Part shown: one piece after another, positions 17,618 through 26,931 of the stretch
Layout of the letters: each line of letters opens with the position of its first letter
Position numbering within the stretch: the first letter of the stretch is position 1
Source: Sphingomonas bacterium
Lineage (GTDB): Bacteria; Pseudomonadota; Alphaproteobacteria; Sphingomonadales; Sphingomonadaceae
DNA: 43,556 bases
Direction of reading: 5' to 3'
NCBI RefSeq assembly: GCF_903644055.1
Contig: NZ_CAHJXD010000178.1
Location: forward strand, 1-43,556
Notes under the pieces: generated by a model
Database searches by the model: none
What the model was told of the DNA's origin: nothing
What the model saw: only the letters and a program-made list of their open reading frames with translations
Program-made: the position numbers and the translations under genes

Positions 17618-19390
17618 TCAGGTCGGTTCGGCTTCGTCCAGCCGCCTCCGATGGAGCGGCGGTTGCCGCTCGGTCGCCGCCATCGCCATGATCTTGTCGC
17701 GGAGCTGCGCGCGCTTGTCGTGGATCGAGGCGATGACCGGCCCCATCGCGACGCCGAGATCGACCAGCACCGCTTCGGATAGCTGGAGCGAGGATTCCAC
17801 CGTTTCGGGCACCGCATCGGTCGCGCCGGCGCGGTAGAGTTCGGCGGCATGGTTGGGATCGCGGGCGCGCGCGACGATCGTGAGATCGGCGAAGCGCGCG
17901 CGCAGGCTGCGGGTGAGGCGGACGCTCTGAACGGGATCGTCCATCGTTAGGATCACCGCGCTCGCCCGATCGACATCCAGCCGCTCGATCGCGCCCGCGC
18001 GCGCGACGTCGCCGAAGCGGACGGTATACCCGCGTTCGCGCGCGGCGGAGACATTCTCGCTGTCCGCATCCAGCGCGAGATAGGCGTGGCCATGCGCGGT
18101 CAGCATCTGCGCGACGAGCTTGCCGACGCGGCCGAAGCCGATGATCAGCGCGCGGGGGCCTTCCTCGACTTCGGCGGGTTCGACCTGCGCCGATTGTTTG
18201 GCGGCTTGCCTGGCCAGGACTTTGCCGATCACCGCGAGCAGCGGCGTGATCGTCATGCCGATCGCGGTGACGACCTGCCAGAAAGCGGCGCTCTCCGCTC
18301 CGATCACGCCCGCCGCCGCCGCCGAGGTCAGCACGATCAGGGTCGTCTCGCCCGGCGCCGCCATCATCAGCGCGACGTGCATTGCGACGCCGTGGCGCGC
18401 GCCGCCGATGCGGAGCAGGATCGCGGTCACCAGCGCCTTGATCGCGACCACCGCCACGACCGCGGCCAGCAGCGCCGACCATCGCGCGGCGATCGCATCG
18501 ATATCCAGCGACATGCCGACCGTGATCAGGAAAACGCCGAGCGCCAGCCCCTGAAACGGCGCGGTCATCGCCTCGACCTCTTCGTGATAATCGGTCTCGG
18601 CGATCAGGATGCCGGCGAGCAGCGCGCCGACGATCGGCGACAGGCCCGCCGCGGTGGTGGCGATGCTCGCCAGGATGACGACGAGCAGGCTGGCGGCAAG
18701 AAACAGCTCCGGGCTCTTGGTGCGCGCGGCCTGCGCGAAGAGGCGGGGAAGCGCGATCCTCCCGATCACCAGAAGCACGCCGACGGTGGCGCCGCCGATC
18801 AGCAGCGTCCGCAGAAGCGCGCTCATTCCGCCGCCGCCGCCGGGCGCGATCGCGCTCAGGCCGAAGAGGATCGGCACCAGCGCCAGATCCTCGAACAGCA
18901 GCATCGCGAAGGCGCGCTGCCCCACCGGCCCCGTGGTGCCGGCGATCGGCAGCACCAACGCCGTCGAGGACAGCGCCAACGCGAAGCCCAGCCCGAGCGA
19001 GGCCGTCGTCGCCTGGCCCGACAGCCACAAGGCGACGCCGAGCAGCAGCCCGCAGGCCGCCAGCTCGGCGGCGCCGAGCCCGAACACCTTGGCGCGCATC
19101 ACCCAGAGCCGCCTGAACGACAGCTCCAGCCCGATCGAGAAGAGCAGCAGCACGATGCCGAGCTCGGCGAACGGCTCTATGGCGTGCGGCTCGCTGATCG
19201 TGACATAATAGAGCCACGGCAATTGCGGCACGAAGCGCCCGAGCCCCGCCGGACCCACCGCCATGCCGACGAGGATGAAGCCGATGACCGGGTTGATTCG
19301 CAGCCGTGCGAATGCGGGGATGACGATGCCCGCCGCGCCGAGGATGACGAGCGCATCGGAAAAGCCGGCGGATTGAAGCGAGAGCGCCAT
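17618..19390 (-). CDS. CPA2-family monovalent cation:proton antiporter (Kef type)
   Basis: This membrane transporter of 590 residues exchanges K+ or Na+ for protons. The N-terminal two thirds form the twelve-helix Na+/H+ exchanger domain (INPVIGFILVGMAVGP, GIVLLLFSIGLELS, ALSSTALVLP, FEDLALVPIL). A C-terminal RCK/TrkA-N domain has a dinucleotide motif (ALIIGFGRVGKLVAQML) and ALDADSENV. The layout matches KefB/KefC, which are gated by glutathione adducts, but I see no KefF or KefG ancillary gene nearby. Its location beside peroxide-defence genes is suggestive only. Confidence 0.92.
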   Translation of the reverse strand: MALSLQSAGFSDALVILGAAGIVIPAFARLRINPVIGFILVGMAVGPAGLGRFVPQLPWLYYVTISEPHAIEPFAELGIVLLLFSIGLELSFRRLWVMRAKVFGLGAAELAACGLLLGVALWLSGQATTASLGLGFALALSSTALVLPIAGTTGPVGQRAFAMLLFEDLALVPILFGLSAIAPGGGGGMSALLRTLLIGGATVGVLLVIGRIALPRLFAQAARTKSPELFLAASLLVVILASIATTAAGLSPIVGALLAGILIAETDYHEEVEAMTAPFQGLALGVFLITVGMSLDIDAIAARWSALLAAVVAVVAIKALVTAILLRIGGARHGVAMHVALMMAAPGETTLIVLTSAAAAGVIGAESAAFWQVVTAIGMTITPLLAVIGKVLARQAAKQSAQVEPAEVEEGPRALIIGFGRVGKLVAQMLTAHGHAYLALDADSENVSAARERGYTVRFGDVARAGAIERLDVDRASAVILTMDDPVQSVRLTRSLRARFADLTIVARARDPNHAAELYRAGATDAVPETVESSLQLSEAVLVDLGVAMGPVIASIHDKRAQLRDKIMAMAATERQPPLHRRRLDEAEPT

Positions 19391-19492
19391 AGGCCCCTCA
19401 TCCTACGCCGCTTCGGGTAAAGCCAGCGCCGAGCTGCGGCGAATCGCCGCGCCCACCTCGCCAGGCGCGGATGCCACTGCTAACCGACGCCG

Positions 19493-21769
19493 ATGCAGGC
19501 TGCCGATCCTCTCGATCAGATCGTCGACGCACCGTTCGACAGCGCGCTTTCCGAACGCTATCTCGTCTATGCACTCTCGACGATCACGGCGCGGTCGCTG
19601 CCCGACGTTCGCGATGGACTGAAGCCCGTCCATCGCCGCTTGCTTTGGGGCATGCGGCTGCTGCGGCTCGATCCGACATCCGCGTACAAGAAATGCGCGC
19701 GCGTCGTCGGCGACGTGATGGGCAAATATCATCCGCATGGCGATGCCTCGATCTACGATGCGATGGTGCGCCTCGCGCAGCCCTTCGCGCTACGCTATCC
19801 GCTGGTCGACGGGCAGGGCAATTTCGGCAACGTCGACGGCGATAATGCCGCGGCGATGCGCTATACCGAGGCACGGCTTACCGCCGCCGCGCTCCAGCTC
19901 ATGGAGGGGCTCGACGAGCAGACGGTCGCCTTCCGCCCGACCTATAACGGCGAGGAGGAAGAACCCGAGGTCTTCCCCGGGCTGTTCCCCAACCTGCTGG
20001 CCAACGGCGCTGCCGGCATCGCCGTCGGCATGGCGACCTCGATCCCGCCGCACAACGCCGCCGAGCTGATCGACGCCGCCATCCACCTGATCGACCAGCC
20101 CGAGGGTTCGCCCGCCGAGCTGATGCAGTTCGTGCACGGGCCGGACCTGCCGACCGGCGGGATCATCGCCGATAGCGCGGCGGCGATCGCCGAGGCCTAT
20201 GCCACGGGGCGGGGGGGCTTCCGCGTCCGCGCGCGCTTTTCGGAGCCGGAGAAGGGCGCGCAGGGGAGCTGGCAGCTCGTCATCACCGAAATTCCCTATG
20301 GCGTGCCCAAGGCTAAGCTGATCGAGCAGATCGCCGCGCTGATCGCCGACAAGAAGCTACCGATCCTCGCCGACGTGCGCGACGAGAGCGACGAGGCGAT
20401 CCGCATCGTCATCGAGCCGCGCAGCCGCACGGTCGATCCGGAGGTGTTGAAGGACAGCCTCTATCGGCTGACCGATCTCGAAATCCGCGTGCCGCTCAAC
20501 CTGAACGTGCTCGACAAGGATCGCACGCCACGCGTGATGAGCCTGAAGCAGGCGCTCGCCGCCTGGCTGGAGCATCAGTTCGAGGTGCTGGTCCGCCGTT
20601 CGCGCCACCGGCTGGAGAAGATCGCCGACCGGATCGAACTGCTCGACGGCTATCTCGTCACCTATCTCAATCTCGATCGGGTGATCGCGATCATCCGCGA
20701 GGAAGATGAGCCGCGCCCCGTGCTGATGGTCGAATTCGATCTCACCGAGCGGCAGGCCGAGGCGATCCTCAACATGCGGCTGCGCTCGCTGCGCAAGCTC
20801 GAGGAGATGGAGCTGCGCCGCGAGCGCGAGAAGCTTTCGGAGGAGGCCAAGGGGCTGGAGGCGCTGGTCGAGAGCCCGGCGCGGCAGCGCACGCGGCTCA
20901 AGCGCGATCTTGCCAAATTGCGCGAGACCTATGCGCCCGAAACCGCGCTCGGGCGCCGCCGCACGACGATCGAGGAGCAGGGGCCGGCGCGCGAAATCCC
21001 GCTGGAGGCGATGATCGAGCGCGAGCCCATCACCGTGATCCTGTCCCAGCGCGGCTGGATCAGGGCGATGTCCGGCCACCGCGATCTCGCGTCGGCCGAT
21101 ACGCTCAAGTTCAAGGAGGGCGACGGGCCGGCCTTCGCCTTTCACGCCCAGACCACCGACAAATTGCTGCTCTTCGCCGAGACCGGGCGCGTCTATACGC
21201 TGGCGGCTGACCGGCTGCCCGGTGGGCGCGGCTTCGGCGAGCCGGTGCGGCTGATGATCGATCTGGAGGGGGAAGCGGCGACCGTCGCGCTGATACCGTT
21301 GCGCGCCGACGAAAGGCTGCTGCTGGCGGCGAGCGACGGCAAGGGCTTCGTAGCGCGCGCCGCCGCGATCAGCGCGGAGACGCGCAAGGGGCGGCAGGTC
21401 GTCAACCTGCGCGATGGCGCGCGCGTAAAGCTGGTCAAGCGGATCAGCGGCGAGGACGATTATGTCGCGGCGATCGGCGACAATCGCAAGCTGGTGATCT
21501 TCCCGCTTTCCGAATTGCCCGAAATGGAGCGCGGGCAGGGTGCGCAAATCCAGCGCTACCGCGATGGCGGCCTTTCCGATGCGATCACCTTCCGGCTCGT
21601 CGATGGCCTGTCCTGGCCGATGGGCGGCGAGAGCAAGCGGACGCGAACCGAGAGCGACCTCGGCCCATGGCGCGTCGCGCGCGGGGCGGCGGGACGGATG
21701 CCGCCGACGGGTTTTCCGAGGGATAATCGCTTTGCCGATGCCCCCGGCGGAAAGAGCACGGAAAATTAA
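19493..21769 (+). CDS. parC: DNA topoisomerase IV subunit A
   Basis: ParC is the DNA-cleaving subunit that unlinks daughter chromosomes. The 758-residue protein starts with the conserved [19 protein letters not shown] and [14 protein letters not shown]. The active-site tyrosine is in [10 protein letters not shown]. The length and sequence fit ParC better than GyrA, which is longer. In the quinolone region the residues read [14 protein letters not shown], so the site equal to E. coli Ser80 is Ala and Glu84 is Asp. The ATG at 19493 has only a poor ribosome-binding site. The next gene begins 26 bases after the stop. Confidence 0.96.
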   Translation: MQAADPLDQIVDAPFDSALSERYLVYALSTITARSLPDVRDGLKPVHRRLLWGMRLLRLDPTSAYKKCARVVGDVMGKYHPHGDASIYDAMVRLAQPFALRYPLVDGQGNFGNVDGDNAAAMRYTEARLTAAALQLMEGLDEQTVAFRPTYNGEEEEPEVFPGLFPNLLANGAAGIAVGMATSIPPHNAAELIDAAIHLIDQPEGSPAELMQFVHGPDLPTGGIIADSAAAIAEAYATGRGGFRVRARFSEPEKGAQGSWQLVITEIPYGVPKAKLIEQIAALIADKKLPILADVRDESDEAIRIVIEPRSRTVDPEVLKDSLYRLTDLEIRVPLNLNVLDKDRTPRVMSLKQALAAWLEHQFEVLVRRSRHRLEKIADRIELLDGYLVTYLNLDRVIAIIREEDEPRPVLMVEFDLTERQAEAILNMRLRSLRKLEEMELRREREKLSEEAKGLEALVESPARQRTRLKRDLAKLRETYAPETALGRRRTTIEEQGPAREIPLEAMIEREPITVILSQRGWIRAMSGHRDLASADTLKFKEGDGPAFAFHAQTTDKLLLFAETGRVYTLAADRLPGGRGFGEPVRLMIDLEGEAATVALIPLRADERLLLAASDGKGFVARAAAISAETRKGRQVVNLRDGARVKLVKRISGEDDYVAAIGDNRKLVIFPLSELPEMERGQGAQIQRYRDGGLSDAITFRLVDGLSWPMGGESKRTRTESDLGPWRVARGAAGRMPPTGFPRDNRFADAPGGKSTEN

Positions 21770-21795
21770 CGGCCTAGCTCTAAAAGCGGTTCGCG

Positions 21796-23523
21796 ATGGA
21801 GATGTCGAGGATCGCCCGCGAGAGTGCCAGGCCGGTGGCGCGCCCCGCCGACGTACGTGCTGCGTTGCTTCCCGGCCACGATTTGCAGCGCTATATCGAT
21901 GCGCTGCCGATCGCGGCGGCCGTGGCCGCGATCGTCGACGGCGATCCGATCGATGTCGCGCATAACGCCGCCTTTTCCAGCCTGGCCGACAATATCGCCG
22001 ACAAGGATCATCTGGAAGAGCTTCGCGAGGCGCTTCGCCGATTCGCGCTTTCGCATGCCACGGCCGATCAGTTCAGCTGGAAGGAGCCCGGAATAGGCGG
22101 GCGGCATTTCCAGGTTCATCTCGCGCCGCTCACCTCGCGCATGCATCCCGATCCGTTGATCATGCTGACGATGATCGATCGCACCACCGCGGTCGAAACC
22201 GAGCGCTCGCTCCGTTCGGAGATGCTGCACGACAGCCTTACGGGCCTGCCCAACCGGGTCGCGTTCGAAGAGGCGATCGATGCGGCGATCGGCGACACCG
22301 CCTTCGCCAACATTGCCGTGCTCAACGTCAATCTCAACCGTTTCAGCCGCGTCAACGAGAGCATCGGATCGCTGGCCGGCGACGAACTGATCATTACCGT
22401 GGCGCGACGGATGGTTTCGATCATGCGCGCGGGAGACATGCTGGCGCGCCTGGGCGGCGACGAATTCGGCGTGCTCGTCCGCCTCGTCGACGGGCCGGGC
22501 GATGCGCTTAACGTCGCGCGCCGGTTGCAGGCCTCGCTGGCGACGCCGATGCGGCTTTCGGAACTCGAGATCCGCATCGATTGCGCGATCGGCTGCGCGT
22601 TGTGGCACGATAAATTGCCGTCTTCCGACGAGATCATCCGCCACAGCCAGGTCGCGTTGAAGCGCGCCAAGCTTTCGGGCCAGATCGAGGTTTACGAGCC
22701 CGGCGAGGTCGGGCACGCGCGGAACCGCTTGAGCATGGAGACCGAGCTCCGGCATGCGCTCGAACGCGACGAGATAAGGCTCGATTTTCAGCCGCTGATC
22801 GAGCTGGACACCGGCCGGGTCGCCGGCTTCGAGGCCCTGGCGCGCTGGTCGCATCCCCAGCGCGGCGAAATCCAGCCCGCCGATTTCATCCCCGTCGCCG
22901 AGGAATCGGGATTGATCCTGCCGCTAGGGCGGTGGGCGATCGATTGCGCGGTGCGGACATTGGCAGGCTGGGATGCCGCCGCCGGATATGAATTGCCGGT
23001 CTATGTCAGCGTCAACGTTTCGCCCGTGCAGCTCGCGCGCGATCATGTAGCGGCACTGGTCGGCGATTCGCTCGACCGCCACGGCATCGGCGGGGGAAGG
23101 CTGACGCTGGAGCTCACCGAAAGCTCGATCATCGCCGATCCCGATCGTGCCGCCCGCCTGCTGGGCGATCTCAAGGCGCTCGCCTGCCGCATCGCGATGG
23201 ACGATTTCGGCACCGGCTATTCCAGCCTCGCCTCGCTTCAGAAGCTGCCGATCGACATTCTGAAGATCGATCGCCAGTTCATCGCCGCCATGCACAACGA
23301 TCGCGATTCAACCGCGATCATCCGCGCGATCCTCAGCCTCGCACGCGCGCTCGGGATGGTGACGATCGCCGAAGGGATCGAGGACCAGGGCGCGGCGCGT
23401 ACGCTGGCCGTCCTAGGTTGCGAGATCGGGCAGGGATTCTGGTTCTCGCGCGCGATCCGTTCCGACGCCGCCTTCGCCTTCCTCATGGATGCGATCCACC
23501 CGCACTCCGCAGCCTGCGGTTAA
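21796..23523 (+). CDS. PAS-GGDEF-EAL protein, probable c-di-GMP phosphodiesterase
   Basis: This is a soluble three-domain c-di-GMP protein of 575 residues. Residues 30-135 look like a degenerate PAS sensor ending in MIDRTTAVETERSLR. The GGDEF domain (142-300) has DSLTGLPNR and an intact GGDEF signature at 220-224, but the metal-binding DLD motif is NLN (179-181). The EAL domain (315-565) keeps EAL (346-348), Asn407 in VSVNVSP, Glu439, Asp469/Asp470 in AMDDFGTGYSS, Lys490, Glu526 and Gln546. I therefore infer an active phosphodiesterase with a catalytically weak or regulatory GGDEF domain. The start could also be the ATG at 21802. Its stop overlaps that of cca. Confidence 0.92.
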   Translation: MEMSRIARESARPVARPADVRAALLPGHDLQRYIDALPIAAAVAAIVDGDPIDVAHNAAFSSLADNIADKDHLEELREALRRFALSHATADQFSWKEPGIGGRHFQVHLAPLTSRMHPDPLIMLTMIDRTTAVETERSLRSEMLHDSLTGLPNRVAFEEAIDAAIGDTAFANIAVLNVNLNRFSRVNESIGSLAGDELIITVARRMVSIMRAGDMLARLGGDEFGVLVRLVDGPGDALNVARRLQASLATPMRLSELEIRIDCAIGCALWHDKLPSSDEIIRHSQVALKRAKLSGQIEVYEPGEVGHARNRLSMETELRHALERDEIRLDFQPLIELDTGRVAGFEALARWSHPQRGEIQPADFIPVAEESGLILPLGRWAIDCAVRTLAGWDAAAGYELPVYVSVNVSPVQLARDHVAALVGDSLDRHGIGGGRLTLELTESSIIADPDRAARLLGDLKALACRIAMDDFGTGYSSLASLQKLPIDILKIDRQFIAAMHNDRDSTAIIRAILSLARALGMVTIAEGIEDQGAARTLAVLGCEIGQGFWFSRAIRSDAAFAFLMDAIHPHSAACG

Positions 23524-24698
23524 GGAGCGGCCGCCTCTTCGGCGGCGATCGCCAGCGCCCGATCGCGATCGGGAAAGCCTTCGCTGGCCCAGCGCCTCTC
23601 CACCCTGGCAAGCGTCGCCGCGATCCGGGGGCCGGCGGGCATGCCCAGCGCGATCAGCGCGCTGCCGGTAATCGGCAGACGCGGGGGCTGCCACCCTTGC
23701 AGCGAAGCAACACCCGCCGCATCGCCGGCCAGCAACAGCCGATCGATCGCGCCTTGAACGCCGATCTCGTGCGCCAGCAGGCTTGGCGACGTGTCGAGCT
23801 CCCCCCGCGACGCGCTGACGAGCCGCCGCCGCTGCGCGTTGGAGAGCTTGAGCCGCGCACCGATGCTATCGACCAGCGCGGCATCGCGGGGCAGCAAGGC
23901 GGACATGCGCCGCAGCGGATCGGCAAGGCCGAGTTCGCGCTCGATCGGGACGAGCCGTTTCAGGCGGTCGAGCCCGTCGCCGCCGATCTCGGGCAGGATC
24001 GCCGTCAGAATGCCCGCCGAGAGCATCTCGGCGAGCGCTGGCGCTGGATTGGGAACGGCGAGAAGCTTGAGCAGCTCCTGCGCGATACGCTCGCGCGACA
24101 GGCTCATGAGATCGTTCGCGCGCCGAGCGCAGGCGGAGAGCCCCTGCGGCTCCGGCGCGCCGATCCCGAAGCGCGCATGGAAGCGGAAGAAACGCAGGAT
24201 GCGCAGGTGATCCTCCGCGATCCGTTGCAGCGGATCGCCGATGAAGCGCACCAGCCTTCGATCGAGATCGGTCAGACCGCCGAAATGATCGTGGATCAGT
24301 CCCGATCCGGCTTCGGCCGACAGCGCGTTGATCGTGAAATCGCGCCGAGCGGCATCCTCGTGCCAATCATCGGTGAAGGCGACACGGGCGTGCCGTCCGT
24401 CGGTTTCGACGTCGCGCCGGAGCGTCGTCACCTCGATCGGGCCGTCGGGCAGCACGGCGGTGATCGTGCCGTGCGCGATGCCGGTCGGAACCGCCTTGAA
24501 ACCGGCGCGCGCGATCCGCTCGGCGCTTTCCGCGGGCGGATGGATCGTGCCCAGATCGACATCGGAAACCGGCAGCGCGAGCAGCGCGTCGCGCACCGCG
24601 CCGCCGACGATCCGCACCTCGTCCCGCTCGGCGCCGAGAGCGTCCATCAGCGCCGGCAGGCCGGCTCGCTTGCGCCAGACCGCGTCTGGCATCCTCAT
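23520..24698 (-). CDS. cca: CCA tRNA nucleotidyltransferase
   Basis: This class II nucleotidyltransferase adds or repairs the CCA end of tRNAs (392 residues). The head domain has VRIVGGAVRDALLALPVSDVD with both catalytic aspartates. RRDFTINALS and the NTP-template helix EDHLRILRFFRFHARFG (the ExxR of the B motif) follow, then a helical tail. It is the third gene of an operon with a Nudix hydrolase and a DUF1285 gene; its start overlaps the Nudix stop by four bases. The tRNA gene at the end of the window encodes its own CCA, so repair may be its role for such tRNAs. Confidence 0.95.
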   Translation of the reverse strand: MRMPDAVWRKRAGLPALMDALGAERDEVRIVGGAVRDALLALPVSDVDLGTIHPPAESAERIARAGFKAVPTGIAHGTITAVLPDGPIEVTTLRRDVETDGRHARVAFTDDWHEDAARRDFTINALSAEAGSGLIHDHFGGLTDLDRRLVRFIGDPLQRIAEDHLRILRFFRFHARFGIGAPEPQGLSACARRANDLMSLSRERIAQELLKLLAVPNPAPALAEMLSAGILTAILPEIGGDGLDRLKRLVPIERELGLADPLRRMSALLPRDAALVDSIGARLKLSNAQRRRLVSASRGELDTSPSLLAHEIGVQGAIDRLLLAGDAAGVASLQGWQPPRLPITGSALIALGMPAGPRIAATLARVERRWASEGFPDRDRALAIAAEEAAAP

Positions 24699-25279
24699 GC
24701 GAAGCGCGCCAGCCGGCTCGCGAGATTGACGACGATGCCCGCCGTCGCCCCCCAGATCCGACGCTCGCCCCAGTTGATCTCGTAATATTGATGCATGCGG
24801 CCGGCCTTTTCGACCGAACGGATGATATGGTTCGCCTGCTCGAGCAGGAAGCCGAACGGCACCTCGAAAACGTCGGCGACCTCGGCTTCATGCGGCGTGA
24901 GCGGCAGGTCGGGTGTGGTCACCCCGATGACGGGCAGGATGTCGAAGCCCGAACTCGTTCGGTAGCGATTGGAGGTGCCGACCACCTCGACGGCGCCGGG
25001 CGGCAATCCGATTTCCTCATCGGCTTCGCGGAGCGCGGCGGCGATCGCATCCTCGTCCTCGGGATCGACCTTGCCGCCCGGAAAAGCGATCTGGCCGGCG
25101 TGGCGGCGGAGATCGGCATGACGCAAGGTCAGGATCACGCCGGGCTCGGGCCGATCGGTGACGGCGATCAGCACCGCTGCGTCGGCATAGATCGTATCGG
25201 CAAGGTCGATGTCATCGCCTTGCGGTCCCAGCCCGCGGCTATCCGCCAGCGCCGACGCGAGACGCTCGGCCAGCGTCAT
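24695..25279 (-). CDS. Nudix hydrolase, CoA pyrophosphatase (NudL-like)
   Basis: This 194-residue Nudix protein belongs to the CoA pyrophosphatase group, which splits CoA into 3',5'-ADP and 4'-phosphopantetheine. The group-specific lead-in LRRHAGQIAFPGGKVDPED precedes the Nudix helix (AALREADEEIGL) with the metal-binding glutamates intact. It overlaps DUF1285 upstream and cca downstream by four bases each, so the three genes are translationally coupled. The substrate is inferred from the family motif. Confidence 0.9.
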   Translation of the reverse strand: MTLAERLASALADSRGLGPQGDDIDLADTIYADAAVLIAVTDRPEPGVILTLRHADLRRHAGQIAFPGGKVDPEDEDAIAAALREADEEIGLPPGAVEVVGTSNRYRTSSGFDILPVIGVTTPDLPLTPHEAEVADVFEVPFGFLLEQANHIIRSVEKAGRMHQYYEINWGERRIWGATAGIVVNLASRLARFA

Positions 25280-25845
25280 GGCGCGGTCAGCGCGAGAAAA
25301 GCGCCGTTGCTCCAGAGCCCCGGCGGTTCGAGCCCTTCGTCCAGCGCGATCTCCGCCATCTCATAATAGACCGGGCGGGCGATCAGCGCTTCGAGCCCGG
25401 CGCGAACGTGCAGATAGGGGTGGGGGCCGTCCTCCCGCTGTTCGAAGCGCAGGCCGTGGCCCTCGTCCGCCTCGACAAGGTCGCCGGTATTCAGGCGAAA
25501 GGCGATTCGGCGCTCGCTCTTCTCGCCTTCGGTGCGCATTTCGACCGCGACGAAGGCGGCATCCTCGACATCGATCGTCAATTTCTCGGCCGGCGTGACG
25601 AGGACGTGGCTGCCGTCGGGCTCACGCCGCAGCACGGTGGAGAAAAGGCGCACCATCGCCGCCCTGCCGATCGGCGACCCTTCATGAAACCAGGTGCCGT
25701 CGCGCGCGATCCGCATCGCGCTGTGCCCGCAATGCTTCGGGTTCCACGTCTCGACCGGAGGAAGGCGCTTCTCCTCCACCAGCCGCGCGATCTCCGCCAA
25801 TGAGAGGCCGGCGAGATCGTCAGGGGGAGGCGCGCGTTCGGGCAT
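25276..25845 (-). CDS. DUF1285 domain protein
   Basis: This is a 189-residue cytoplasmic protein of the DUF1285 family, whose role is unknown. Typical features are PVETWNPKHCGHSAMRIARD followed by GTWFHEGSPIGRAAMVRLFS and VLRREPDGSHVLVTPAEK. No signal peptide or membrane helix is present. It heads the operon with the CoA-pyrophosphatase and cca genes. The coupling suggests a housekeeping role, but nothing in the sequence gives a reaction. Confidence 0.88.
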   Translation of the reverse strand: MPERAPPPDDLAGLSLAEIARLVEEKRLPPVETWNPKHCGHSAMRIARDGTWFHEGSPIGRAAMVRLFSTVLRREPDGSHVLVTPAEKLTIDVEDAAFVAVEMRTEGEKSERRIAFRLNTGDLVEADEGHGLRFEQREDGPHPYLHVRAGLEALIARPVYYEMAEIALDEGLEPPGLWSNGAFLALTAP

Positions 25846-25875
25846 CTTTCCCTGTTAGAGCGCGCCGCCCAGCGA

Positions 25876-26403
25876 TTAAAGACCCGCCCTGACGATGCGG
25901 GGGCCGAGATGACCCGCCACGGGAAGCGACCGGCCCGCCGGCACGCGCGCCAGCAGACGGCGGCGCACCACAGGGCCCGGCACTCCCCACTCCCGCGTCC
26001 AGCGCGCCTCGAAACCGAAGAAGCGGCCATAATATTCGGGGTCGCCGATCAGGACGAGCGGATCGGCCTCCGTCGCTTCCGCCGCCGCGATCATCCGGTT
26101 CATCATCCTCCGGCCGATGCCGCCGCGCTGGAGATCGGGATCGACCGCGACGGGCCCGACGAGAATCAGCGGCGTGCGGAAATCGAGCGCCACCGGCCAG
26201 CATTGCAGCGAGCCGACCAGCGTATGCGCCTCATCGAAAGCCGCGAAGGAAAGCGCCGGGATCGCGGTCATGCCGTCGCGGATGCGATAGGCGGTGCGCT
26301 GCCGGCGATCGCGGCCGAACGCCGTATCGAGCAGGGCATCGACCGCGGCGGGATCGGCTTCGAGCAGCGGTGCGATCGTGACCGGGGGAGAAGGCGCTGG
26401 CAT
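25876..26403 (-). CDS. GNAT-family N-acetyltransferase
   Basis: This predicted acetyltransferase of 175 residues starts MPAPSPPVTIAPLLEADPAA. The acetyl-CoA-binding turn is VAVDPDLQRGGIGRRMMNRM, and the C-terminal part has GDPEYYGRFFGFEARW, a signature of the YhbS-like group. The substrate is unknown. The frame stays open upstream to 26922, but that part is antisense to folB, so I set the start at 26403. It is divergent from the pterin genes. The 90-base gap holds only a short inverted repeat (CGCAA, five bases, TTGCG). Confidence 0.87.
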   Translation of the reverse strand: MPAPSPPVTIAPLLEADPAAVDALLDTAFGRDRRQRTAYRIRDGMTAIPALSFAAFDEAHTLVGSLQCWPVALDFRTPLILVGPVAVDPDLQRGGIGRRMMNRMIAAAEATEADPLVLIGDPEYYGRFFGFEARWTREWGVPGPVVRRRLLARVPAGRSLPVAGHLGPRIVRAGL

Positions 26404-26493
26404 AAGGCGCGCCGCGCATAGCCGAGCCGCCCCGAAACGCAACGCGCTTGCGGGTGTCCGCGCGAAGTGGGAAAGGCGGCCGCACCCGACGAG

Positions 26494-26931
26494 ATGACGA
26501 TGCAAGCAACCTTGGCCGAACCTTTCTCCCCGCCGCAAGCGCTTCAGCCGGATTGCCATCCCGACGACCTGCTGCGCCTGGAAGTCGACGATATCGCGAT
26601 CGATCTGCTGACCGGCATCTATTCGGAGGAGACTCACCTCCCGCAGCCGCTGCGGATTTCGATCGCGGTCGATCTTGTCACGCCCGATCGCTTCGCACCG
26701 GAAACTGCGCTCTCGGCTTCGAAGAATTACCTCGATCTGCGCGAAGCGGTGACGAAGGCGATCCCGCGCGATCGGCACTTCACGCTGATCGAGGCGATCG
26801 CCGATCATGTCGCCGATACGCTCTTCCTGGGCGACCCGCGGGTGCGGCGCGTTTCGGTCAAGATCGTCAAGCTGGCGATTTCCGAGGGCGGCGAGGCGAT
26901 CGGCATGACGCTCGTGCGCCATCGGCGCTGA
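26494..26931 (+). CDS. folB: Dihydroneopterin aldolase-like protein (FolB/FolX)
   Basis: This is a tunnelling-fold pterin enzyme of 145 residues. FolB makes 6-hydroxymethyl-dihydropterin for folate; its paralogue FolX epimerises dihydroneopterin triphosphate to the monapterin form. Visible landmarks are TGIYSEETHLPQPLRISIAV (family glutamate), KNYLDLREAV, the second glutamate in FTLIEAIADHVAD, and the lysine in VKIVKLAI. The first 25 residues are not conserved, so the start may be 26494, 26500 or a GTG at 26467. It overlaps a PTR1/FolM-like reductase by one base, which favours a role in reduced-pterin synthesis. I cannot decide FolB versus FolX. Confidence 0.87.
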   Translation: MTMQATLAEPFSPPQALQPDCHPDDLLRLEVDDIAIDLLTGIYSEETHLPQPLRISIAVDLVTPDRFAPETALSASKNYLDLREAVTKAIPRDRHFTLIEAIADHVADTLFLGDPRVRRVSVKIVKLAISEGGEAIGMTLVRHRR

